DNA of 64,000 nucleotides from Allofournierella sp. (lineage in GTDB: Bacteria; Bacillota; Clostridia; Oscillospirales; Ruminococcaceae): positions 32,976 through 96,975 of the forward strand of contig JAHHRU010000007.1 in the NCBI GenBank assembly GCA_020025635.1, given 5' to 3'. This document shows, one piece after another, positions 40,500 to 49,505 of the stretch. A program made the translations under genes and the position numbers. The notes below the pieces were generated by a model that saw nothing but the letters and a program-made list of their open reading frames with translations, searched no databases and was not told the DNA's origin. Position 1 is the first letter of the stretch. The number at the start of each line of letters is the position of its first letter.

Positions 40500-40548
40500 A
40501 CAGCGGCGCCAGCCCCCGGAGCAAAGCTCCCGGCTGGCGCCGCTTTTG
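40500..40548 (+). terminator. terminator after the FKBP lipoprotein gene
   Basis: AGCGGCGCCAGCC pairs with GGCTGGCGCCGCT, followed by TTTTG. Confidence 0.85.
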
Positions 40549-40574
40549 TGTTTGGGGCAGGTTTTATAAAAGAA

Positions 40575-40621
40575 GCGGGCCGCACCTTCGTTTTCCGGGT
40601 GCGGCCCGCTTTTGCGGTTTT
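40575..40621. terminator. terminator at the yfhO end
   Basis: GCGGGCCGCACC pairs with GGTGCGGCCCGC; T-rich or A-rich on both sides, so it may work in both directions. Confidence 0.75.
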
Positions 40622-43161
40622 TATGGGTTTTGAGATTTTTTCTTTCGCTCGAAGCAGTACCAGCCCAGGGCGGCGGCAAGGCTCACGGCGCTCAAAACGG
40701 CACCCAGCCCGGATGCGGGGTGGCGGTAGCGAAGCTGCACCCGGTTTTCGCCGGGCGCAAGGGGCACGCCCAGCATGCCGCCGAACACCGGCCGGGCGGT
40801 CACGGCCTGGCCGTTCACGCTGGCCTGCCAGTGGGCCTTGTCCTCATAGCCGAAGGGCAGGACCAGAAGATCCATGGTTTCGGTGGCCTGTGCGGTGAGC
40901 TCGATGCGCCCGCCCCCCCGGATGGAAAGGTCCTTTGGGGCAAGGGCTTTCAGGGTATCGGTCACGGCGGCAAGCATGGCTTCATCCAGGCTGTACACCT
41001 GAAGCTTCTGCCGGTATTCGGGCTTGTCCTCAAAGCCCAGCCAAAGCTGCACCCGCTGGCCCTTTTCCAGATCGCCCAGCGGCCACACGCCGCCCAGGGA
41101 ATCCTCCTTGAAATACTCGCCCAGCAGCTCACCGTTCAGCCGCACATCCGCCGGCAGGAAGATGCCGGTATCCGGGATGGCCATAAAGCAAGGGCCGCTC
41201 ACCGGGGCGGTGAACTCATAGGAAATGCCCTTGCCGCCGTCGGTGAAAACGCCGTCCCGGGCCGGCAGCAGCACCGGCTTTGAGCCGGGCAGAAGGGCGG
41301 CGTACATCTGGTTTTGCAGCCGGAAGGCATCGGTGCTGGTTTCCGGGTCCACCGAAAGGGCCTGGCTGCTGCCAAGATAGGCAAGGGGCAGCGCACAGGG
41401 GTTTTCGTAAATTTCAAGGGCTGTGCCAAGCTCCAGCTTTTCATAGGGTGCGGGCACCGGGCGGGTGCCGTCCGCACACAGGTAGCGGATGCCCAAAAGG
41501 CTGTCGGCCGCGGCGGTGGCGCCCCAGCCGTAAAGGTTGTAGTTCACATAGCCCATCTGTTCCAGCATGGGCTTTGCGGCGCTGGCCTTTGTGGAGGAAT
41601 AGTGGCTGATGCCCCAGTAGCCCAGCAGCATGGGGTCGTTGAGGGTGCGGAAGAAGTTGCGCTCGATGCGGTAAAGGCCCGGGTCCTTTTTGCGGATGGC
41701 ATCCACCGCCTGGCTGCCCTCATCGTAAAAGGTTTCAAAGCCGCTGCGGGTGTAAAGCTCGAACTTGCGCAGCGAAAGGAAGCTGTTTGCGGCAAGATCG
41801 CCCAGCATCAGCCCGGCCAGCAGCACACTGCCCGCCAAAGCGCCGGTGCGCTTTGCGCCCAGCAGCCACAGCGCCGCCAGGGTGCCGAAGAACACAAGGG
41901 CCGCTGCCAAAAGCTTTGCCGCCGAGAAGGTGTCCTTTGCCGTTAAGGCATAGCCGGCCATCCAGGCAAGGCCGGCAGCCCCGGCCCCGGCCAGCACCCA
42001 CACCCGGGGCCGGGCGGCCAGCAGGGCCCCGGCCGCAAAAAGGATGAGCAGCAGGCTGATGAGGAAGCTGTAACGGTACGGGAACCAGACCGGCTCCTTG
42101 AAGCCGTGCCACACAAGGTTCAGATCCTGCGCCCAGCAGCTGAGCAGCATCACGGCCAAAATGCCGGCCGAAGCAAGCTTTGTGCGCTTTTTCACCGCCG
42201 GGCTCAGCCAGAACACCAGCCCCAGCGCCACGCAGAACACGCCGCAGTAGAGGTTGGGCAGGCCGTTCGTCACATCCTCCCAGAAAAAGTTGCCGAAGAA
42301 CAGCCGGTAGGGCAGCTCCTTCCATTCAAAATTGGCGGCAAAGGTGAGCTGCATGGAAAAAAGCGCACCCTTGCTTTGCTCGATTTCCACAAGGGCCGGC
42401 AAAACCAGCGCCATGGCGCTGCCCGCACCCAGAACACCCGCCCCGGCAAACCGGAAAAACCGGTCTGCAAAGAGCCGGCCGGTGCGGCCCTCCAGCCTTT
42501 CGCTCACGGCCCAGTAATAGAAGAAATACAAAACGCTGAACAGACACACCGACCAGGCGGTGTAGAAGTTGAGCAGGGCCGAAGCCGCCGTGATCAGGAA
42601 CACCGGCCAGGGCCGGCCGGTATCCACCAGCGTTTCCAGCGCCCAAAGCATCAGCGGGGCCAGCAGCACCACATCCATCCAGATGATGTTCTGATTGTAC
42701 ACCACGCAGAAGGCGCACAGGCCGTAGGCCTGGCTCAAAAAGGGCAGAAGGCGGCTTTGGGACCGAAAATGCTTTTGCAGGAAAAAGCACATGGCCGTGG
42801 CGGTGAGGGCGGTGCGCAGCAGAAACACCAGCTGCACCGCCTGGGGGATCCATCGCCCGGGCAGCAAAAAGAACAACAGGTTGAAGGGGCTTGCCATATA
42901 ATAGGCAAAAAGCCCCAGGGTGCTGCCGCCGCACAGCTTTGCAAAGCTGTAAAAAAAGCCCCCGTCCAGGATGCGGCGCTTCAGATCGGTGATGTAGGCC
43001 ACATACAGGCCGTTCAGGTCGCCGGTGAGCAGGGTGGCATCCCCAAAGGGCCAGGCACCCAAAAGCAGATAGACCCCCAGCACCAGAAAAACTCCGGTGC
43101 CGAAGGTCAAAAAAAGGTTCTGCCGCTGGCCGCGGGCAAGGTCTGTTTTTTGTGTATTCAA
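40621..43161 (-). CDS. YfhO family membrane protein (putative glycosyl-lipid transferase)
   Basis: 846 aa. About 13 membrane helices in the first two thirds and a long outer C-terminal domain with a final helix. Family signatures: LTGDLNGLYVAYITDLKR, FSYAKLCGGSTLGLFAYYMASPFNLLF-like segment, YNQNIIWMDVV, and late SSTKASAAKPMLEQMGY. YfhO proteins act in glycosylation of lipoteichoic acid and related polymers. A TTG start at 43161 has AAGGAG 6 nt upstream; no ATG fits as well. Confidence 0.9.
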   Translation of the reverse strand: MNTQKTDLARGQRQNLFLTFGTGVFLVLGVYLLLGAWPFGDATLLTGDLNGLYVAYITDLKRRILDGGFFYSFAKLCGGSTLGLFAYYMASPFNLLFFLLPGRWIPQAVQLVFLLRTALTATAMCFFLQKHFRSQSRLLPFLSQAYGLCAFCVVYNQNIIWMDVVLLAPLMLWALETLVDTGRPWPVFLITAASALLNFYTAWSVCLFSVLYFFYYWAVSERLEGRTGRLFADRFFRFAGAGVLGAGSAMALVLPALVEIEQSKGALFSMQLTFAANFEWKELPYRLFFGNFFWEDVTNGLPNLYCGVFCVALGLVFWLSPAVKKRTKLASAGILAVMLLSCWAQDLNLVWHGFKEPVWFPYRYSFLISLLLILFAAGALLAARPRVWVLAGAGAAGLAWMAGYALTAKDTFSAAKLLAAALVFFGTLAALWLLGAKRTGALAGSVLLAGLMLGDLAANSFLSLRKFELYTRSGFETFYDEGSQAVDAIRKKDPGLYRIERNFFRTLNDPMLLGYWGISHYSSTKASAAKPMLEQMGYVNYNLYGWGATAAADSLLGIRYLCADGTRPVPAPYEKLELGTALEIYENPCALPLAYLGSSQALSVDPETSTDAFRLQNQMYAALLPGSKPVLLPARDGVFTDGGKGISYEFTAPVSGPCFMAIPDTGIFLPADVRLNGELLGEYFKEDSLGGVWPLGDLEKGQRVQLWLGFEDKPEYRQKLQVYSLDEAMLAAVTDTLKALAPKDLSIRGGGRIELTAQATETMDLLVLPFGYEDKAHWQASVNGQAVTARPVFGGMLGVPLAPGENRVQLRYRHPASGLGAVLSAVSLAAALGWYCFERKKKSQNP

Positions 43162-43182
43162 AGCATGCTCCTTTTCAACATC

Positions 43183-44112
43183 TTATCCTTCCACGGTGGA
43201 AAGGCTGTCCAGGTCATAGGGGGTCTGCTGGTAAACATAATAGTTCAGCCAGTTGGTATACAGCAAAAAGGCATGGCTGCGCCAGCGGTAGACCGGGTCT
43301 TTCTTTGGGTCATCATCGGGATAATAGTTTTTCGGGGGCGCAATGGGCAGCCCCTTTGCCACATCCCGCCGGTACTCGGCATCCAGGGTGTATTTTTCGT
43401 ATTCCGGGTGGCCGGTCACAAAGATCTGCCGGCCGGAATCGGTGCTCAGCAGGTAAACGCCGGCCTCGCTGCTTTCGGCCAGCACCCGAAGCTCCGGGCA
43501 GGCATCGATCTGGGCACGGTCCACCCCGGTGTAGCGGGAATGGGGTGCCCAGAACACCTCGTCAAAGCCCCGCACCAGCGGGTTGGACGGCCGCAGCACC
43601 CGGTGCGGGAACACCCCGAACATTTTCTGCTCAAGGGGGTGCTTGTGGATGCCGAAATGGTGGTAAAGCCCCGCCTGCGCACCCCAGCACACATGCAGGG
43701 TGGAATACACATGGGTGCGGGTGAAATCCATGATCTCACACAGCTCCGGCCAGTAATCCACCGCTTCAAAGGGCATCTGCTCCACCGGCGCGCCGGTGAT
43801 GATGGCACCGTCGAACCGCTCGTTTTTCACCTCATCGAAGGTTTTGTAAAAGGCGGCCATGTGCTCGCCCGAAACGTGGGAGGCCGCATGGCTTTTGGTG
43901 TGCAGCAATGTGAGCTGCACCTGGATGGGGTTGTTGGCCAAAAGCCTTGCCAGCTGGGTCTCGGTGGCAATTTTGGTGGGCATCAGGTTCAGGGCCAGGA
44001 TGCGCAGCGGCCGGATGTTCTGGGTCCTTGCCCTGCGGGTATTCATTACAAAAACATTTTCATTTTCCAGCGCCGCATAAGCGGGCAGGTCTTTGGGAAT
44101 GATCAAAGGCAT
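43183..44112 (-). CDS. metA: homoserine O-acetyltransferase (MetA type)
   Basis: 309 aa, full length. Activates homoserine for methionine synthesis. LNLMPTKIATETQLARLLAN opens the conserved core; HVCWGAQAGLYHHFGI contains the nucleophilic Cys; TGHPEYEKYTLDAEY carries the catalytic His and Glu. TGAPVEQMPFE has Glu at the position that in MetA enzymes selects acetyl-CoA over succinyl-CoA, so acetyl transfer is predicted, agreeing with the O-acetylhomoserine enzyme encoded just upstream. Confidence 0.95.
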   Translation of the reverse strand: MPLIIPKDLPAYAALENENVFVMNTRRARTQNIRPLRILALNLMPTKIATETQLARLLANNPIQVQLTLLHTKSHAASHVSGEHMAAFYKTFDEVKNERFDGAIITGAPVEQMPFEAVDYWPELCEIMDFTRTHVYSTLHVCWGAQAGLYHHFGIHKHPLEQKMFGVFPHRVLRPSNPLVRGFDEVFWAPHSRYTGVDRAQIDACPELRVLAESSEAGVYLLSTDSGRQIFVTGHPEYEKYTLDAEYRRDVAKGLPIAPPKNYYPDDDPKKDPVYRWRSHAFLLYTNWLNYYVYQQTPYDLDSLSTVEG

Positions 44113-44169
44113 GAAGGCCCTCTCCTTTTTTGAGCCGGCTTTTGGCCGCCGTTTTTAAAAAATTGCCTG

Positions 44170-45450
44170 TCAGATGGTTTCCAGCGCCTGGCGGATGTCC
44201 TCGATCAGGTCATTTGCGCTTTCCAGGCCGCAGCTGAACCGCACAAGGTCCGGGCTCACGCCGGCGGCGGCAAGCTCGGCATCGTTCATCTGGCGGTGGG
44301 TGGCGCTGGCGGGATGCAGGCAGCAGGTGCGGGCATCGGCCACATGGGTCTCGATGGCGGCCACCTTGAGGTGTTTCATAAAGGTCTCGGCGGCCTTGCG
44401 CCCGCCCTTCACGCCAAAGCTGACCACGCCGCAGCTGCCGCCGGGCAGGTATTTCTGCGCCAGCTCATAGTATTTGTCCCCCGGCAGGCCGCAGTAGCTC
44501 ACCCAGCTGATCTTGGGGTGGCTCTGCAAAAACTCGGCAACCGCCTGGGCGTTCTCGCAGTGGCGCTTCATGCGCACATGCAGGCTTTCAAGGCCCAAAT
44601 TCAGCATAAAGGCCGACTGGGGGCTCTGCACCGAGCCGAAGTCCCGCATGAGCTGGGCGGTGGCCTTGGTGATGAAGGCCCCTTCCAGGCCGAAGCGCTG
44701 GGTATAGGTCACCCCGTGATAGCTTTCGTCCGGGGTGCAAAGGCCGGGGAATTTTTCCGGGTAGCGGGTCCAGTCGAATTTGCCGCTGTCCACGATGCAG
44801 CCGCCGATGGCAGCGCCGTGGCCGTCCATATACTTGGTGGTGGAGTGGGTCACGATGTCGGCCCCCCACTCGAAGGGGCGGCAGTTGATGGGGGTGGCAA
44901 AGGTATTGTCCACAATGAGGGGCACCCCGTGGGCGTGGGCGGCCTTTGCGAATTTTTCAATGTCCAGCACGGTGAGGGCCGGGTTTGCGATGGTCTCGCC
45001 GAAAACCGCCTTGGTGTTTTCCCGGAAGGCCCGGTTCAGCTCTTCCTCGGAGCAGTCCGGCTCCACAAAGGTGCATTCCAGGCCCATGCGCTTCATGGTC
45101 ACCGAAAACAGGTTGTAGGTGCCGCCGTAAATGCTGGAGGAGCACACCACATGGTCGCCGCAGGCCGCAATGTTGAACAGGGCATAAAAGTTTGCCGCCT
45201 GGCCGCTGGAGGTGAGCATGGCCGCGCTGCCGCCCTCAAGGGCGCAGATCTTGGCCGCCACCGCATCGCAGGTGGGGTTCTGCAGCCGGCTGTAAAAATA
45301 GCCCTCGGCCTCAAGGTCAAAGAGCTTGCCCATATCTTCGCTGGTTGCATATTTAAAGGTGGTGGACTGCACAATGGGGATCTGGCGGGGTTCGCCGTTG
45401 CCGGGGGTGTAGCCACCCTGTACGCACACGCTTTCGCGATCAAGCTTCAT
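44170..45450 (-). CDS. metY: O-acetylhomoserine sulfhydrylase (MetY)
   Basis: 426 aa PLP enzyme of the Cys/Met metabolism family; turns O-acetylhomoserine and sulfide into homocysteine. Seen: QIPIVQSTTFKY, YSRLQNPT, SSGQAANFYALFN, DNTFATPINCRPFEWGADIV, PLP-lysine in THSTTKYMDGHG and the ending VRFSCGLESANDLIEDI. AAGGAG precedes the ATG. With metA it forms a two-gene methionine unit. Confidence 0.95.
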   Translation of the reverse strand: MKLDRESVCVQGGYTPGNGEPRQIPIVQSTTFKYATSEDMGKLFDLEAEGYFYSRLQNPTCDAVAAKICALEGGSAAMLTSSGQAANFYALFNIAACGDHVVCSSSIYGGTYNLFSVTMKRMGLECTFVEPDCSEEELNRAFRENTKAVFGETIANPALTVLDIEKFAKAAHAHGVPLIVDNTFATPINCRPFEWGADIVTHSTTKYMDGHGAAIGGCIVDSGKFDWTRYPEKFPGLCTPDESYHGVTYTQRFGLEGAFITKATAQLMRDFGSVQSPQSAFMLNLGLESLHVRMKRHCENAQAVAEFLQSHPKISWVSYCGLPGDKYYELAQKYLPGGSCGVVSFGVKGGRKAAETFMKHLKVAAIETHVADARTCCLHPASATHRQMNDAELAAAGVSPDLVRFSCGLESANDLIEDIRQALETI

Positions 45451-45584
45451 ATTCCATTACTCCTTTCGGCTTCAAAGGCCGCTTGCATTTTTGGTCTATC
45501 TGTTATTTTACTTTATTAAAGCGCAAACTTCAAGAGCGGGACCCGCTAAGGGGCTTTTCAGTTGTAAAAAAATTATGAAACCCC
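45451..45584. other. divergent upstream region of metY and clpB
   Basis: On the minus strand TTGAAG and TAAAAT (near 45520-45495) could drive metY. I looked for a SAM riboswitch or S-box here and saw none. Confidence 0.4.
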
Positions 45585-45613
45585 TTGACGAACCCTCAAA
45601 ACAGGACTACAAT
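45585..45613 (+). promoter_or_regulatory. clpB promoter
   Basis: TTGACG (45585-45590), 17-nt spacer, TACAAT (45608-45613). Confidence 0.85.
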
Positions 45614-45614
45614 A

Positions 45615-45641
45615 TTAGCAGTCGAGGCACGAGAGTGCTAA
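45615..45641 (+). promoter_or_regulatory. CIRCE element (HrcA operator)
   Basis: TTAGCAGTC, 9-nt spacer, GAGTGCTAA: one base off the CIRCE consensus TTAGCACTC-N9-GAGTGCTAA, placed at the transcription start of clpB. Confidence 0.93.
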
Positions 45642-45692
45642 AACTAGTAATTGCTTTCACGTTTAAGGCTGCTCAAAAGGAGGTATGCTTCT

Positions 45693-48287
45693 ATGAACGC
45701 GAACAAATATACCCAAAAAACACTGGAAGCGGTACAGAACGCCCAGACCCTGGCCATCGAGTATGAGAACCAGGCCTTGGAGCCCCAGCACCTGCTGTGT
45801 GCGGCCGCAAACCAGAAGGAGGGGCTCATCCCCCAGCTTTTGCAGAAGCTGGGCGTGGACCCCGCCGCCTTTGCCGAGGAGGCCCGCCGCCTGGTGGCGG
45901 CCCTGCCCCATGTGACCGGCACCGGCCGGGAGCCGGGCAAGATCTACATTTCCGCTGCCGCCGATCAGCTTTTGACCCGTGCCGAGAAAAAGGCCGAAGA
46001 GATGAAGGACGAATATGTGAGCGTGGAGCATCTCTTCCTGGCCCTTTTGGAGGATGACGGCCCCGCCGGCCGGCTTCTGAGCCGCTACGGCATCGACCGG
46101 CAGAAGTTTCTGCAGCAGCTGGCCACCGTGCGCGGCAGCCAGCGGGTGACCAGCGACCACCCGGAGGAAACCTACGACGCATTGAAAAAATACGGCCAGG
46201 ACCTGGTGGAAGCCGCCCGTGCCCACAAGCTGGACCCGGTGATCGGCCGTGACCAGGAGATCCGCAATGTGATCCGCATCCTTTCCCGCAAGCGGAAAAA
46301 CAACCCGGTTCTCATCGGTGAAGCCGGCGTTGGCAAAACCGCCATTGCCGAGGGCCTTGCCCAGCGGATCGTGCGGGGGGATGTGCCGGAAAACCTGAAG
46401 GACCGCACCCTTTTCAGCCTGGATATGGGCGCCCTTGTGGCCGGCGCCAAATACCGGGGCGAATTTGAGGAACGGCTCAAGAGCGTTCTGAACGAGGTGA
46501 AAAAGTCCGAGGGTCAGATCATCCTGTTCATTGATGAGCTGCACACCATCGTGGGCGCCGGCAAAACCGACGGCGCCATGGATGCGGGCAACATCTTAAA
46601 GCCCATGCTGGCCCGGGGCGAGCTGCACTGCATCGGCGCCACCACCCTGGACGAATACCGCCAGTACATCGAAAAGGACCCGGCCCTGGAACGCCGGTTC
46701 CAGCCGGTGCAGGTGGACCAGCCCACCGTGGAGGACACCATCTCCATCCTGCGGGGCCTGAAAGAGCGGTATGAGGTGTTCCACGGCGTAAAGATTCAGG
46801 ACAACGCCCTGATTGCCGCCGCCACCCTGTCCGACCGGTATATCACCGACCGGTTCCTGCCGGACAAGGCCATCGACCTGGTGGATGAGGCCTGCGCCAT
46901 GATCCGCACCGAGATGGACTCGATGCCCGCCGAGCTGGACGACCTGCGCCGGCGCATCATGCAGCTGGAGATCGAGGAGGCGGCCCTGAAAAAGGAGACC
47001 GACCACCTGAGTCAGGACCGTTTGGCCCAGCTGCAGAAGGAGCTTGCCGACGAGCGCAGCGAGTTCAACGCCATGAAGGCAAAGTGGGACAACGAAAAGT
47101 CCTCCATCGGCAGCGTGCAGGCCATCCGTGAGGAGATCGAAAAGACCAGCGCCGCCATCGAAAAGGCCGAGCGGGAATACGACCTGAACAAGGCCGCCGA
47201 GCTGAAATACGGCCGCCTGCCCGAGCTGAAAAAGAAGCTGGCCGAAATGGAGGCAAAGGCCGAGCAGACCGAAGAGACCGCCACCCTGCTGCGGGATAAG
47301 GTCACCGACGAGGAGATCGCCCGCATCGTTGCCCGCTGGACCGGCATCCCAGTACAGCGTTTGGTGGAGGGCGAACGGGAGAAGCTTCTGGGCCTTGAGG
47401 ACCTGCTGCACAAGCGGGTGATCGGCCAGAACGAAGCGGTGCAGAAGGTTTCGGAGGCCATCCTGCGCAGCCGGGCCGGCATTGCAAACCCGGGCCGCCC
47501 CATTGGCAGCTTCCTGTTCCTGGGCCCCACCGGCGTGGGCAAAACCGAGCTTGCCAAATCCCTAGCCGAAGCTTTGTTCGACGATGAGCGCAACATGGTG
47601 CGAATCGACATGACCGAATATATGGAGAAGTTCAGCGTGTCCCGCCTGATCGGTGCCCCTCCGGGATATGTGGGCTATGAGGAAGGCGGCCAGCTGACCG
47701 AGGCGGTGCGCCGCCACCCGTACAGCGTGGTGCTGTTCGATGAGGTGGAAAAGGCCCACCCGGACGTGTTCAATATTTTACTGCAAGTATTGGATGACGG
47801 CCATATTACAGACAGTCAAGGCCGTGTGGTGGATTTCAAGAACACCATCCTGATTTTGACCAGCAACCTGGGCAGCAATGCCATTTTGGAGGGCATCGAC
47901 GAAAAGGGCGAGATCTCCCCTGCCGCCCGTGAAACGGTGGAAGGGATGCTCAAGACCCAGTTCCGGCCGGAGTTCCTCAACCGGCTGGACGAGATCGTGT
48001 TCTACAAGCCCCTGACAAAGCAGGAGATCGGCAGCATTGTGGACCTGCTTTTGGAGAGCCTGCGCAAGCGCCTGGCCGACCAGCAGCTGGGCCTCACCGT
48101 CACCGATGCGGCCAAGGCCCTCATCATCGACGAAGGGTACGACCCCATCTACGGTGCACGGCCGCTGAAGCGGTTCATCCAGAGCCGGGCCGAGACCCTG
48201 ATCGCCCGGGAGATCATCCGGGGCGAGCGTTCCAGCGGCGACACGCTGGTGCTGGATGCAGCAGACGGCAAGCTCTTCCTGCGCTGA
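45693..48287 (+). CDS. clpB: ClpB disaggregase chaperone
   Basis: 864 aa, full length. N-domain (YTQKTLEAVQNAQTLA, EPQHLLCA), first AAA+ domain with GEAGVGKTAIAEG and ILFIDELHTI, the coiled-coil middle domain (residues ~400-530, rich in Glu/Lys), and the second AAA+ domain with GPTGVGKTELAKSLAEALF and IGAPPGYVGYEEGGQLTEAV. Frees aggregated proteins with DnaK after heat stress. AGGAGG precedes the ATG; regulated by HrcA through CIRCE. Confidence 0.97.
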   Translation: MNANKYTQKTLEAVQNAQTLAIEYENQALEPQHLLCAAANQKEGLIPQLLQKLGVDPAAFAEEARRLVAALPHVTGTGREPGKIYISAAADQLLTRAEKKAEEMKDEYVSVEHLFLALLEDDGPAGRLLSRYGIDRQKFLQQLATVRGSQRVTSDHPEETYDALKKYGQDLVEAARAHKLDPVIGRDQEIRNVIRILSRKRKNNPVLIGEAGVGKTAIAEGLAQRIVRGDVPENLKDRTLFSLDMGALVAGAKYRGEFEERLKSVLNEVKKSEGQIILFIDELHTIVGAGKTDGAMDAGNILKPMLARGELHCIGATTLDEYRQYIEKDPALERRFQPVQVDQPTVEDTISILRGLKERYEVFHGVKIQDNALIAAATLSDRYITDRFLPDKAIDLVDEACAMIRTEMDSMPAELDDLRRRIMQLEIEEAALKKETDHLSQDRLAQLQKELADERSEFNAMKAKWDNEKSSIGSVQAIREEIEKTSAAIEKAEREYDLNKAAELKYGRLPELKKKLAEMEAKAEQTEETATLLRDKVTDEEIARIVARWTGIPVQRLVEGEREKLLGLEDLLHKRVIGQNEAVQKVSEAILRSRAGIANPGRPIGSFLFLGPTGVGKTELAKSLAEALFDDERNMVRIDMTEYMEKFSVSRLIGAPPGYVGYEEGGQLTEAVRRHPYSVVLFDEVEKAHPDVFNILLQVLDDGHITDSQGRVVDFKNTILILTSNLGSNAILEGIDEKGEISPAARETVEGMLKTQFRPEFLNRLDEIVFYKPLTKQEIGSIVDLLLESLRKRLADQQLGLTVTDAAKALIIDEGYDPIYGARPLKRFIQSRAETLIAREIIRGERSSGDTLVLDAADGKLFLR

Positions 48288-48292
48288 TTTTT

Positions 48293-48336
48293 AGAGATCC
48301 GATGCGAAAACCCGGTGTTTTCGCATCGGATTTTTG
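48293..48336 (+). terminator. terminator after clpB
   Basis: ATCCGATGCGAAAAC pairs with GTTTTCGCATCGGAT, followed by TTTTTG. Confidence 0.93.
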
Positions 48337-48405
48337 CTATCCTGCCGCTTTTTCAGCTTTGGTTTCGGTGGTATAATGAAGAAAAAAGAGGGAGGCGCAA
48401 CTGCC

Positions 48406-49185
48406 ATGAACGCACCGTTCGTTTTTACTATTGAAAAACCCGTCCGGCCCGAGCTTGGGCCGCAGATCGCCCGGGCGCTGGAAAAGCACGTTGAGCTGGA
48501 CGGCCGCAGGAAATACCCCCGGCTGTGGGCCGTTGGCGACCGGCTGAATGCCCGCAAGGGCGGGGCCGGCCGGGAGATCGTGATCCTGCGCACCGTGCTC
48601 ACCGGGCTTTTGTGGCTCGGCTCGCTGGGTGTGGTGCTGCCCGCTTTGATGGAGCCCTCGGCCCTGCCCGCGCTGCTGGCGGTGGGGCTCATCGTGTGGC
48701 TGTACGCAAGCTTTGTTTTGTTTTTTGCCCGGCCCAAGGTTTTAGCGCCGCTGGCGCTTGTCTGCGGGCTTTTCCTGCTGTTTGGGGTCGTTTTTTCGCC
48801 CGAGCTGCGCCCGCTGCTGCCCGGGGCCGCCGGCTGCCTTCTTCTGGGCATAGCGGCCCTTGTGTCCGCTTTCAAAAAAGGGCCTTCGGCCCGGTTTCAA
48901 AAAGCGGCCGCAAAGCTGCTTGTTTCCCGAAGTGAGCTTTTGAAAAGCGGCCCGGTGCAGGTGGTTGCGGACGAGGACGGCCTTTCGGTAAAAACCGGCG
49001 AATCCTCTCAGGGCGCCACGCTGCTTTTCTGGGCAGACGTTTTGTGGGTGGTTGAAACGCTGGACCTGTATCTGGTTTTTTCGCAAAAAACCGTCATCCT
49101 TCTGCAAAAGGAAGAGCTTTGGCAGAAGCCGGGCCAGCTTTCGCTGCTTTTTTCGGAAAAGACCCGGCTCGTGCCCTTGTTTTGA
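48406..49185 (+). CDS. membrane protein with YcxB-like C-terminal domain
   Basis: 259 aa. Four hydrophobic helices between residues ~65 and 165 and a C-terminal beta-rich part (VQVVADEDGLSVKTG, TLLFWADVLWVVETLDLYLVF) that resembles the YcxB-like or bacterial PH-like domain. TATAAT occurs at 48371-48376, so the upstream ATG is excluded and the ATG at 48406 with GGGAGG is chosen. Function unknown. Confidence 0.7.
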   Translation: MNAPFVFTIEKPVRPELGPQIARALEKHVELDGRRKYPRLWAVGDRLNARKGGAGREIVILRTVLTGLLWLGSLGVVLPALMEPSALPALLAVGLIVWLYASFVLFFARPKVLAPLALVCGLFLLFGVVFSPELRPLLPGAAGCLLLGIAALVSAFKKGPSARFQKAAAKLLVSRSELLKSGPVQVVADEDGLSVKTGESSQGATLLFWADVLWVVETLDLYLVFSQKTVILLQKEELWQKPGQLSLLFSEKTRLVPLF

Positions 49186-49187
49186 AT

Positions 49188-49233
49188 AACCAAAAAGTCC
49201 GGCCGAAAGCTGCTTTGGCCGGGCTTTTTGCCG
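49188..49233 (+). terminator. terminator after the YcxB-like gene
   Basis: AAAAGTCCGGCC and GGCCGGGCTTTTT form the stem. Confidence 0.75.
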
Positions 49234-49271
49234 TTTTTGGGGGCTTTTGGTTTTTCCTTCATGGATTTCGA

Positions 49272-49301
49272 TTGACAAAGCCCGCTTTCATCCTTTATAA
49301 T
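49272..49301 (+). promoter_or_regulatory. promoter of the riboswitch-controlled transporter
   Basis: TTGACA (49272-49277), 18-nt spacer, TATAAT (49296-49301). Confidence 0.85.
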
Positions 49302-49310
49302 GACAGCGAT

Positions 49311-49440
49311 AAAAGGGAGTAACCTGCATTGCAGATTGCTGTGTTCGGGCTATCGTCAGTACAGTGGAAACACTCGGTACCCGACAAAGTGGTGAGACTT
49401 TTATTGCCCCCCAAGGGAGCAATGGGAGCCTCTTTTTTTA
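49311..49440 (+). promoter_or_regulatory. yybP-ykoY manganese riboswitch candidate
   Basis: AAAAGGGAGTAACC (loop L1), TATCGTCAGTACAGTGGAAAC and ACTCGGTACCCGACAAAG in the middle and GGTGAGACTTTT (loop L3) match the order and core sequence of the Mn2+ riboswitch as I know it. A stem ATTGCCCCCC/GGGAGCAAT and TCTTTTTTT follow, a likely expression platform. Confidence 0.75.
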
Positions 49441-49505
49441 TGCCCTGCTCCCGGCCTTTGGGGTGCCCGTTTTTGCAAAAAGCACACAAAAATGGAGGAA
49501 CTTCA

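Noticed and set aside
45451..45584. SAM riboswitch or S-box upstream of metY
   Set aside because: None of the conserved aptamer segments or a terminator was found in this short region.
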